Part shown: positions 9,286 to 16,760 of the stretch, in pieces
How the letters are laid out: each line of letters starts with the position of its first letter
Position numbering within the stretch: position 1 is the stretch's first letter
Source of the DNA: Planctomycetota bacterium
GTDB lineage: Bacteria > Planctomycetota > Planctomycetia > Gemmatales > Gemmataceae
Reading direction: 5' to 3'
Assembly: GCA_009920765.1 (NCBI GenBank)
Contig: RFZJ01000020.1
Span: 1-52,178, forward strand
DNA: 52,178 nt
Notes under the pieces: generated by a model
What the model was told of the DNA's origin: nothing
Database searches by the model: none
Seen by the model: only the letters and a program-made list of their open reading frames with translations
Position numbers and translations under genes: made by a program

Positions 9286-10563
9286 TTATCCAGCAGCCGT
9301 TTCAAACCCAGTAAGAGTTCCGGTGCTGCTTCCAAACTTATCTGCTTCAACCCCAAGCCTCTGCAACATGGAAACATAAAGGTTGCTGAGTGGAGGATTC
9401 TTTTTGGGATCAAAGGCAAGGTGTTGACCATGTTTGAAACCACCCCCCGCCACGATGATCGGCATATTCTTGTTATCGTGACTGCTGGCGTTGCCTAGAT
9501 TACTGCCGAAAAGAATGGTAGTGCGATCAAGAAGGTTACCCCCTTGCTCCTTGGTTTCTTTCAATTTGGTCAGCAACTCTCCAAAGAGTTTCATCTGTTG
9601 GATTTCTACGATGCGCAACTCTGCAAGCTTTGCAGGATCCTGCCCATGGTGCGAAAGATTGTGCCAATCTTGCGTGACACCTGGGATGACTGGAACTGCA
9701 TTAAGGCCATGTAAAGCGAAAGTAATAAACCGGGTGGAATCGGTCTGAAGAGCAAGCTGCATCATATCGATCATCAGACGCACACAGGCAGGAACTTCAA
9801 GATTATTGGTGATATCAACGGGTGGCTTCACATCCACTTTTGGCTTTGGCTTTTTCGACCACTCCTGCGCCTTCACCAGGCGGTTCTCCACTTCGCGCAC
9901 TGCGGAAAAATATTCATCTAGTTTTTCTCGGTCCTGCTTTCCCAGGCCCTTTTGGAATCTCTTGGCTTCCTCCAGGACAGTATCCATGATGCTTTCACCC
10001 TGTTGAAGTTTTTGAACCTGTGCTTTCACTTCGGTGGGCGTGCCATTGACAAACATTTCGCGAAATACCCGCGATGCTCTGGATTCAGAGGGAATGGGAA
10101 CACCACTGCGGGTGTAAGAAAGCCCTCTGCTCGAGTGCGAGGAAAGAACCAGCGCGCCAATTCTGGTGTCGGGCACCAGGCGCTCGATTGCATATTGATC
10201 AAGCGAAATGGAATTTTTAAAGTTATCAGCACGGGGATGGGGCGCAGCAGTTAAGTAGCACATTTCCGCAGGGTGCCCACCATCTACATCGGGATGCGAA
10301 AGTCCGGAAAACACAGTGAAGTCGTTGCGGAAAACCTTGATAGGTTCAAGGTAAGGCGTTAGTTCATACTCTTTGCCTGCCTTCGTGGGAAACAAATTGG
10401 GCGTATGCAACCCAAGCGAAGTATTAATGCAAATCATCCTTCGTATTGGTTTAGCCGGTGTCTCTGCACGCAGGGGAAGCATTGCATCCAAAAAAGGAAG
10501 TGTCAATGTAACACCGGCACCCTTGAGAAAATTCCGACGAGATAGCTTTTTATAAATATTCAT
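9286..10563 (-). CDS. DUF1552 protein with Tat-type leader (second copy)
   Basis: 425 residues from ATG at 10563. A GTG at 10575 is also in frame and would overlap the upstream stop as GTGA; the ATG is preferred because GAAGG lies 5 bases before it. The start MNIYKKLSRRNFLKGAGVTL contains a strong twin-arginine motif (SRRNFLKG). Family segments include MICINTSLGLHTPNLFP, FSGLSHPDVDGGHPAEM, DEYFSAVREVENRL and LSHHGQDPAKLAEL. It is a clear paralogue of the copy at 5349-6701 but only moderately similar. It follows its DUF1592 partner on the minus strand, as in the first pair. Confidence 0.92.
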   Translation of the reverse strand: MNIYKKLSRRNFLKGAGVTLTLPFLDAMLPLRAETPAKPIRRMICINTSLGLHTPNLFPTKAGKEYELTPYLEPIKVFRNDFTVFSGLSHPDVDGGHPAEMCYLTAAPHPRADNFKNSISLDQYAIERLVPDTRIGALVLSSHSSRGLSYTRSGVPIPSESRASRVFREMFVNGTPTEVKAQVQKLQQGESIMDTVLEEAKRFQKGLGKQDREKLDEYFSAVREVENRLVKAQEWSKKPKPKVDVKPPVDITNNLEVPACVRLMIDMMQLALQTDSTRFITFALHGLNAVPVIPGVTQDWHNLSHHGQDPAKLAELRIVEIQQMKLFGELLTKLKETKEQGGNLLDRTTILFGSNLGNASSHDNKNMPIIVAGGGFKHGQHLAFDPKKNPPLSNLYVSMLQRLGVEADKFGSSTGTLTGFETAAG

Positions 10564-10571
10564 AAATGCCT

Positions 10572-12935
10572 TCACTTGGTTAGAAATAGTTCGCTTGCAA
10601 CTACAGAATGCACCAGGGTTCGTAACCCATAATCAGACTTTTTAGCCTCTGCCAAAATAGCGTTGATGACTTTCTGATCATCAAAACCCACAGTATGGCC
10701 GGTGGAGTAAACCACGAGTTTCTCGGTAATAGATCGCGCTATTTGTTCAGGATCAGCCAAGATTAGTTTTTTGAAATCTTCAACGGTTTTGAATGTACGA
10801 CCATCGGGAAGCATATCCCCGGCATCAACGGGCATCCCCAATCCATATTGGTATCCTGCAAGATATTTGGCCAATGGGCCGAAACGGTTGTTAACCGCAA
10901 ACTTACGATCACTTACTACAATGCGGTATTTTTCACGCCAACCACCAATAACATCATAATTTTCGAGAGCAAAGCCAGGCGGATCAATTCGAGTATGGCA
11001 CGATGCACAGTTTTCGGTCTGACGGTGCTTGGCTAATTGTTCGCGTATGGTAACTGCGCCCCGAATATCGGGTTCAATCGCAGGCACATTGGCTGGTGGA
11101 GGTGGCACGGGTTTGCCAATGATTCGATCAAGCATCCAAACGCCCCGGATAACCGGTGAGGTTGTAGTTCCATTGGCGGTAACTTTTAAAACGCTTGCGT
11201 GGGTGATCACCCCTCCGCGATGGTATTCGGGTTTGAGCGCAACCTTGCGAAAATCCACACCATAAACATCAGGAATATTATAGTGCTTTGCTAGTCTGCC
11301 ATTAAGCATTGCAAAATCCGAGTCTATGAAATTACGGACTCCCAAGTTTTCTTTCAGCAGTTCATTAAAGAACAAATGGGTCTCACGAACGGAAGACCAC
11401 TGCAAAAATTCCTCGTATTCAGGGTAAAGGCTTTTGTCCGGGGTGGTTGCACTTATATCGCGTAACCCCAACCATTGCCCCGTAAAGTTTTCAGTAAATG
11501 CTTTCGCTTTCGGGTGTTTCAACATTCGTTCCACCTGAGCATGAAGCACTTCAGGTTTATGCAGTTCACCTTTGCCAGCAAGATCTAAAAGAACCTCATC
11601 AGGGGTGGTGCTCCACAGGAAATATGAAAGGCGCGATGCAAGAGCATGATTATCAAGAGGGCCGGCAGGCTCACGCAGAAACAGAAACTTAGGCGAAGAA
11701 AGAATCGCCTTATAGCCGGTACGCAAAGCAACCTCAAACGGTAGTCCCATTTCAAGTGCTTTTGATGCCAAAGCAACAAAAGGCTTTACTTCATCTTCGG
11801 TAACCGGCCTGCGAAAAGCCTTGGGTAAAAAAGTTCGAAATAGTTTTTCAGCATCTGCAAGCTTGCCAGCCTTCGGATCCACATCAGCAAATATTCTACG
11901 ATAGCTTTCGGTTGGCCAAGTTTCAGGCAATGGCCCCTCCACTTCAACCCAATGAATCTTAAGTCCAGGGCCGGGGTATTGCGCCATCGTTTCCTGCTTA
12001 AGATACACAAAAGGCAGCGCTACAGGAGTAATCTTGATGGTATCGTTTTTTGCTGCAAGCCGTTCTTCAAATTCGAGTACTTTGGGAACACCAGGTTGAG
12101 CATCGAAGTAGCCGAGATGCCTTGTGATATTGCCCGATACCACGAAATTCCCCAAAAGAATGGCCATGGGCAAAGGCGTTTCAGAATTATACGCAGATGC
12201 GGAAATGCGGAATCGATAGCGCCCCGGTGCAGGTGCCTTGAATTTCCGCAGGTCTGTTGCAGAATCGCCACTACTTCGAAACAACACCACTCCATCATCC
12301 CGTTTATAAACTCCTGCGACAAACCATGTAGGTAAGGAATCATACAGATCAAATCGTTCAGTTTTGCTTTCCAGCTTATGTATGGGAATCAATGCGGCAT
12401 TGATCACTGAATCTGCAGCTTCCAAATAACGTTCCATCAACACGGGGGAAATATTGAGTGCCGCACCCACATTATCGAAACCCTGGGCATTGGCATCTTC
12501 AGGCAGCATCTCTTTTACTGAAACATTTACTGAAAATAAATCTCGCACGGTGTTTTCGTATTCAACACGATTCAACCTACGAAGGACCACTCGGCCCTCC
12601 TTTTCCCTGATCTCCAGACTTTTCTTTACAATCCATTCGGTGAGAATATGCGATTCTTTTTCATCTGGCCGGGGCCTGGTTTTCGGCGGCATCTCACCCG
12701 AGGTGATTTGTTGATGCACCTTTTCCCAAAGCCTGCGGCTTTTTTTATCACTGAAATCCAAACTCAGTTCTTTTATTCGGAAGTCACCCTTGGCCTTTTC
12801 CCCTGCATGACATTTTGCACAATGCTGATCCAAGAATGTTTGTGAAGGCAGTGGGGGCGCTGCACATACCCCCCCTGAAACAAGGATCATTGCGATCAAT
12901 CCTACAAACATCAAATAAAGGCGAAAGAAAAACAT
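10572..12935 (-). CDS. DUF1592-family exported heme protein (second copy, long form)
   Basis: 787 residues from ATG at 12935 (a TTG three codons upstream is the alternative). A signal peptide (MFFFRLYLMFVGLIAMILVS) precedes a heme motif CAKCH, then DUF1587 (LRRLNRVEYENTVRDLFSV). About 150 extra residues with beta-rich character follow (YKRDDGVVLFRSSGDSATDL to PLPETWPTESYRRIF), absent from the first copy. After that come DUF1595 (KAFRRPVTEDEVKPF), DUF1592 (LASRLSYFLWSTTPDEVLL), DUF1588 with a second heme motif CASCH, and DUF1585 (KLVVYSTGHTVGFDD). The insert resembles carbohydrate-binding-type inserts seen in this family, which is inference. The stop overlaps the DUF1552 start region. Confidence 0.92.
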   Translation of the reverse strand: MFFFRLYLMFVGLIAMILVSGGVCAAPPLPSQTFLDQHCAKCHAGEKAKGDFRIKELSLDFSDKKSRRLWEKVHQQITSGEMPPKTRPRPDEKESHILTEWIVKKSLEIREKEGRVVLRRLNRVEYENTVRDLFSVNVSVKEMLPEDANAQGFDNVGAALNISPVLMERYLEAADSVINAALIPIHKLESKTERFDLYDSLPTWFVAGVYKRDDGVVLFRSSGDSATDLRKFKAPAPGRYRFRISASAYNSETPLPMAILLGNFVVSGNITRHLGYFDAQPGVPKVLEFEERLAAKNDTIKITPVALPFVYLKQETMAQYPGPGLKIHWVEVEGPLPETWPTESYRRIFADVDPKAGKLADAEKLFRTFLPKAFRRPVTEDEVKPFVALASKALEMGLPFEVALRTGYKAILSSPKFLFLREPAGPLDNHALASRLSYFLWSTTPDEVLLDLAGKGELHKPEVLHAQVERMLKHPKAKAFTENFTGQWLGLRDISATTPDKSLYPEYEEFLQWSSVRETHLFFNELLKENLGVRNFIDSDFAMLNGRLAKHYNIPDVYGVDFRKVALKPEYHRGGVITHASVLKVTANGTTTSPVIRGVWMLDRIIGKPVPPPPANVPAIEPDIRGAVTIREQLAKHRQTENCASCHTRIDPPGFALENYDVIGGWREKYRIVVSDRKFAVNNRFGPLAKYLAGYQYGLGMPVDAGDMLPDGRTFKTVEDFKKLILADPEQIARSITEKLVVYSTGHTVGFDDQKVINAILAEAKKSDYGLRTLVHSVVASELFLTK

Positions 12936-13133
12936 TTGTGCCAATCCTCGTAATGGTACGAAATCAGAACAAATCGCACCCTGATAAGAAGACAGTTTAC
13001 TATAAAAAAAGGCAAAAGAGAATCAAATGCCTAAACTTAAGCAGAAATATTATGCTTACTATTCTTAAAACCGTGCTATTTCTATTAGTTCTTTGCCAAA
13101 GACACAATTTGAAAAGCCGCTATGAAGAGATTT

Positions 13134-14240
13134 TTAAGTATGAACTGCATCGAACATCACCAAGCACAGGGGGCCAAAGCCAACTATGGGCATCCATGCG
13201 GCAAGCGCAGGAGCGATGAAGTCAGAATCCCCTAGGATTTTAAAGCAATAACAGGTTGCAAAAAAGATACCGCAAAGCACCAGGCAAGACCCTGCACTGA
13301 TGATAACATTGCGATTTTGATCACGCAAAATAACCGAAAGGCCCAACATAACTAAAACCATTCCAAGAATAGGCCGGGTCAACCGTATGTGGAACAATAC
13401 TGCAACGGAAACAAGGCGATTGCCTTCGGGTTTCTGAAGTTCATGATAAATCCTGGTTGTGGAGGCCAATCTAAACCAGTTGGGGTTCCGGGTGATATGG
13501 TCGAAATCAATTTCGCGCACATGCAAAATAAACCGGCCTGTATCTATTTGTTCAAGTACACCATTGCTTTTGTCCAAACCATCAACTTCAGCAGGTTTGG
13601 TCGCAGTAAGTTCCCACTTTCCGCCTCGCTGACCCTCAGGCGGTGGAATAAACACAGCTTGCTTGGCAGTAAGATGTATCAGGTTTCCCACAACAGATTC
13701 TGGTATGGTGCAGCGAAAATCAAGAATCATGCGTTCATTGCGCTTGGCTTTTTCACCCTCAATATGAATACCATTGGGTTCGTAAGCCCCGCGCACGCCT
13801 ACTTCTTTTTCGCCTATCGGGTCGTCCTTGTCATTCAAAAGCCGATGCCCAACCTTGGGGATGATCAATTCCTGATTAATGACCGCAAGGCTAAGCATGA
13901 CAAAGGCGCTGAACAAAACCGGGGTTACAATCCTCCGAGTGGATACCCCCGAGGAAAGAAGAGGTACCATTTCATTTTGCCGTTGCATCCAGGCAATGGT
14001 AAACATTGCTGAAAGAAGAACGATGTATTCGCATAATTGATCAAATATCTGGGTAAGTTTGAAACTGTAGTACATACCGATGTCGCTCAAGGTATGAAAA
14101 AAATCTTTTTGCTTACTGGAAAAATCATCGAGGTTGGTGAACAAATCCACCACCACATAAAGGCTGAGCAAACTAACAAGACAAATAAAGTAAGCCTTGA
14201 AGTAGCCGATGATTAATTGTCGATCTATCAGGGTGAACAT
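13134..14240 (-). CDS. LptF/LptG-family permease (YjgP/YjgQ)
   Basis: 368 residues from ATG at 14240, which has GGGG close before it; ATG at 14252 is the alternative. The N-terminus MFTLIDRQLIIGYFKAYFIC is characteristic of YjgP/YjgQ proteins. Three hydrophobic segments at the N-terminal side and three at the C-terminal side (ending in LVLCGIFFATCYCFKILGDS) flank a soluble beta-rich domain of about 170 residues. In lipopolysaccharide-making bacteria LptF and LptG form the membrane part of the LptB2FG exporter. No second copy or ABC ATPase is in the window, so which of the two it is stays open. It follows the tyrosine phosphatase gene by about 30 bases. Confidence 0.85.
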   Translation of the reverse strand: MFTLIDRQLIIGYFKAYFICLVSLLSLYVVVDLFTNLDDFSSKQKDFFHTLSDIGMYYSFKLTQIFDQLCEYIVLLSAMFTIAWMQRQNEMVPLLSSGVSTRRIVTPVLFSAFVMLSLAVINQELIIPKVGHRLLNDKDDPIGEKEVGVRGAYEPNGIHIEGEKAKRNERMILDFRCTIPESVVGNLIHLTAKQAVFIPPPEGQRGGKWELTATKPAEVDGLDKSNGVLEQIDTGRFILHVREIDFDHITRNPNWFRLASTTRIYHELQKPEGNRLVSVAVLFHIRLTRPILGMVLVMLGLSVILRDQNRNVIISAGSCLVLCGIFFATCYCFKILGDSDFIAPALAAWMPIVGFGPLCLVMFDAVHT

Positions 14241-14270
14241 AATCCCCTGCATCCTTGCTGGTTAAGAAAT

Positions 14271-14930
14271 TTAGTTAGAGCCAACCCCTGCAATGCGGGG
14301 TTCCTTTTCAACAGCGGCCAGGGGAATCCGAATCCCCGGCTTATAATTAAGCACATACTGAATCACATAATCGTTGGCATTGGTGCAGGCAAAATCGCCA
14401 AAACCATGATCACGCATTTCCCTATAAGCTTCATTCACGGTCCAATGGTTATATTCCATCCTGTAGATTGCAGCCAGCACTCCGGTTCGGTGCAGGCCTG
14501 CTCTACAGTGGATCACCATTGGATAATTAGAAGGATCATCGCAAATTTTAAGGAAGTCCTCGACTGCGCGAGGCCGCTTTGCAGGAACTTCCGGCCTAGG
14601 TCTGAGATCTGGGCTTATAAAAAGGTATTTTACCCCCAGATCCTCACAAACCTTTTTCTCACTTATCGTGGATCGATCCCAAAATGTTTTATAAACATCA
14701 GGGTCTGGATAATCATCTTGAAGATTGACGATGGATTTTAATTTGTAGTGTTCTACCGCATCTTTGAAGCCTGCGACCGTGAGTTGTCCGCAACGATACA
14801 TTTTCCCAGGCTCAACAACACGAAGCCTCCTGCCATGATTCCATACATTTCGACTGTGTAATATCGGAAACACTACAATTGCAGCAAACATTGCACTGAT
14901 GATAAGCCAACGCAAAAACGCCAAACCCAT
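14271..14930 (-). CDS. Membrane-anchored tyrosine/dual-specificity phosphatase
   Basis: 219 residues from ATG at 14930, which has GGAGG six bases before it. One N-terminal hydrophobic segment (MGLAFLRWLIISAMFAAIVV) anchors a cysteine-phosphatase domain. The active-site loop HCRAGLHRTG (HCx5R) lies near residue 150 and an upstream Asp in LKSIVNLQDDYPDPD may belong to the general-acid loop. The start of the domain, GKMYRCGQLTV, matches the Y-R-S/G-x-Q pattern of planctomycete and fungal DSP/SIW14-like phosphatases. It should remove phosphate from phosphotyrosine or inositol pyrophosphates; the substrate is unknown. It precedes the LptF-like gene in the same orientation. Confidence 0.87.
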   Translation of the reverse strand: MGLAFLRWLIISAMFAAIVVFPILHSRNVWNHGRRLRVVEPGKMYRCGQLTVAGFKDAVEHYKLKSIVNLQDDYPDPDVYKTFWDRSTISEKKVCEDLGVKYLFISPDLRPRPEVPAKRPRAVEDFLKICDDPSNYPMVIHCRAGLHRTGVLAAIYRMEYNHWTVNEAYREMRDHGFGDFACTNANDYVIQYVLNYKPGIRIPLAAVEKEPRIAGVGSN

Positions 14931-15017
14931 GCCAATCCTCCAAAAGCACAAGCTGAAATCTCAGGAGAGATTATTTCTCCCGGTTCAGCAAGGGGATATT
15001 GGCAAGGATAAGGAGAA

Positions 15018-15048
15018 AGCACAAGGCCGATTATGGCGACCTTGTGCT
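15018..15048 (-). terminator. Hairpin terminator after the thioredoxin-like gene
   Basis: AGCACAAGG at 15018-15026 and CCTTGTGCT at 15040-15048 form a perfect 9-bp stem with a 13-base loop, 10 bases past the end of the minus-strand gene at 15058. On that strand the stem is followed by TTTCTCCTTATCC, a short pyrimidine-rich run. It separates that gene from the phosphatase-LptF pair. Confidence 0.6.
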
Positions 15049-15057
15049 AGAAACACC

Positions 15058-16629
15058 CTAGTTTACAGGAACTTGGGCAGATTGAAGAATTTCGCCGGTT
15101 GCCATGTTTTGGATAAACACCACAACCAGTAAATCACTGAAATTCAAAGGCCTGCCTTTACCAGAAAACGGCTCTTCCCTGGCAATCTGGTCAAGATAGG
15201 AAGACCACTTCTTCCTTAGCTCTTCCAAATTTACCTTCGCTTCTTTTTTTCCACTCTTTTCCATCATTGCTACGCCGTCCACTCCCGCTGGGAAAGAGCG
15301 CACCACATGATGATGCTTTTTCTGCTTATTTCCCCCTTGGTAGCGGACTTCTTTTTCCACCAAAACCATATTCAGCCGAATGTTGTTGCCTACTTCAGCT
15401 AAATCTTTCACCTCAACAGAAATTGATACATCTTCTCCAACTTTCTTGGCACTAGCCAACAAGCTGGCTGCAGCCGCTTTTTCAAGCAACGGTTCGACCA
15501 CTGCCCTATACTCTTTGAATTTTTCCATGGCTGCATCTCTCGGGCCACCACCACCTGCTGCCGATTTTCCATTGAAGAAAATCGCTGGGGTACCCTCAAT
15601 CTGCTTGCCATAATATTTCGCCCGATTTTCAGACTCGGGATTGGTCAGTGGATCGGGGCCGGGGATATGAAGGTGATATTGCAACACAACGACTTCGCTT
15701 GATTTAAAAGCCTTGGGCAATGCATCAAATGCCATGTCTGCTGCAACGCATGGCGGGCATTCGGTGCCTGTAAACAATTCAACTAAAACGGCACGGTCAC
15801 TCTTGGATTTTCGCCCTGCAAATGGTTCAGGCTTGATACCAAGATCCATCTTTTCCATTTTGGCTTGAATTTCCTTGGCATCCTCGATCTTCCCGGAAGA
15901 TTCTAAAGCATCTGCAAGGATTTCCATCACCTTCAGTTTACTTGCCATTGAATCATTCTCTGAAAGTGCACGTTCCGCCTGCCTTGCATATTGCAATGCG
16001 ATCGGGGCGTAATCTTTCTGAGGCGCCAATAGTTCTGCAATTTCCAGCCCAACTTGAGCCTTCCATTTTGACCCATAGTTTTCCGAAGATTTAACCGCTT
16101 TATCCGCCCAGGAGCGAACCTCTTCGATTTTAGATTTGCGGATTTCAGCTTCAGCCATCAAACTTAATGCGGCCTTCACAACTTCATATTCTGGGTGGTC
16201 CACCCGTACAAGCGTTTCCTTGTTGATGTCGAATGCGCTCAGGGATGTCAGCGAAGTGGGTTCCAAAATCGCAGGGGTTACTATATCCTTGATCATTACA
16301 CTTCCCTGGATTTTCTCTTTCTTATCCTTGGGCAAGATTCCCTCAAACTTAAAGGTTCCTTGTTTCGATTTTAAGTCAAATGAAATTGCGCCATCCTTCA
16401 CAGACACATTCTCAAAAGTGGCCTTCGGCATCTGGTTGGCAGATGCCAAAACTTCACCTGATACTTTGTCTACCCCCAATTTCAATTGCACAAGCCATAC
16501 AGGGGCATTAGCCTCACGTATCAAAAATGGCATGAAGACTTTGTAATTCTGCTCTGCAGGTGCCTGCACCGCTCCAACAGAAACGATCAAACTTAATAAC
16601 ATTCCAGCTACCAAATAAAAACGAACCAT
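15058..16629 (-). CDS. Exported protein with C-terminal thioredoxin-like domain
   Basis: 523 residues. A signal peptide (about residues 1-24, MVRFYLVAGMLLSLIVSVGA) is followed by a beta-rich region, a helical region from about 140 to 260 resembling TPR-like helices, and a thioredoxin-fold segment starting VLVELFTGTECPPCVAADMA with a CPPC motif at 291-294. The ELFTxxxCPPC pattern resembles the DUF1223 and Omp28-type thioredoxin-like domains. A cis-Pro segment GTPAIFFNGK follows. The C-terminal 150 residues look beta-rich. A periplasmic redox role is possible, but the CPPC pair alone does not prove it. It is divergent from the S46 peptidase gene across a repeat-rich spacer. Confidence 0.7.
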   Translation of the reverse strand: MVRFYLVAGMLLSLIVSVGAVQAPAEQNYKVFMPFLIREANAPVWLVQLKLGVDKVSGEVLASANQMPKATFENVSVKDGAISFDLKSKQGTFKFEGILPKDKKEKIQGSVMIKDIVTPAILEPTSLTSLSAFDINKETLVRVDHPEYEVVKAALSLMAEAEIRKSKIEEVRSWADKAVKSSENYGSKWKAQVGLEIAELLAPQKDYAPIALQYARQAERALSENDSMASKLKVMEILADALESSGKIEDAKEIQAKMEKMDLGIKPEPFAGRKSKSDRAVLVELFTGTECPPCVAADMAFDALPKAFKSSEVVVLQYHLHIPGPDPLTNPESENRAKYYGKQIEGTPAIFFNGKSAAGGGGPRDAAMEKFKEYRAVVEPLLEKAAAASLLASAKKVGEDVSISVEVKDLAEVGNNIRLNMVLVEKEVRYQGGNKQKKHHHVVRSFPAGVDGVAMMEKSGKKEAKVNLEELRKKWSSYLDQIAREEPFSGKGRPLNFSDLLVVVFIQNMATGEILQSAQVPVN

Positions 16630-16760
16630 GGTTTCTCCTTTTAGCCTGTGATAGAACTGTATAATCTATCATGGTAATTTAGAGTTACTACTCTATCATG
16701 CATTGGGGGTTGTTGGCACAAGAATTTTTAGGCATCTTCTTTGCAAGGATCGCATCAGCC
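16630..16760. promoter_or_regulatory. Divergent promoter region with inverted and direct repeats
   Basis: The spacer between the thioredoxin-like gene and the S46 peptidase holds three repeats. TGATAGA at 16649-16655 faces TCTATCA at 16665-16671. TAGAGT at 16680-16685 faces ACTCTA at 16690-16695. TCTATCATG occurs twice in direct orientation, at 16665-16673 and 16692-16700. A TATAAT at 16660-16665 lies between the arms of the first repeat and could be a -10 box for the plus strand, although no good -35 is visible. The layout suggests an operator controlling one or both genes. Confidence 0.4.
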
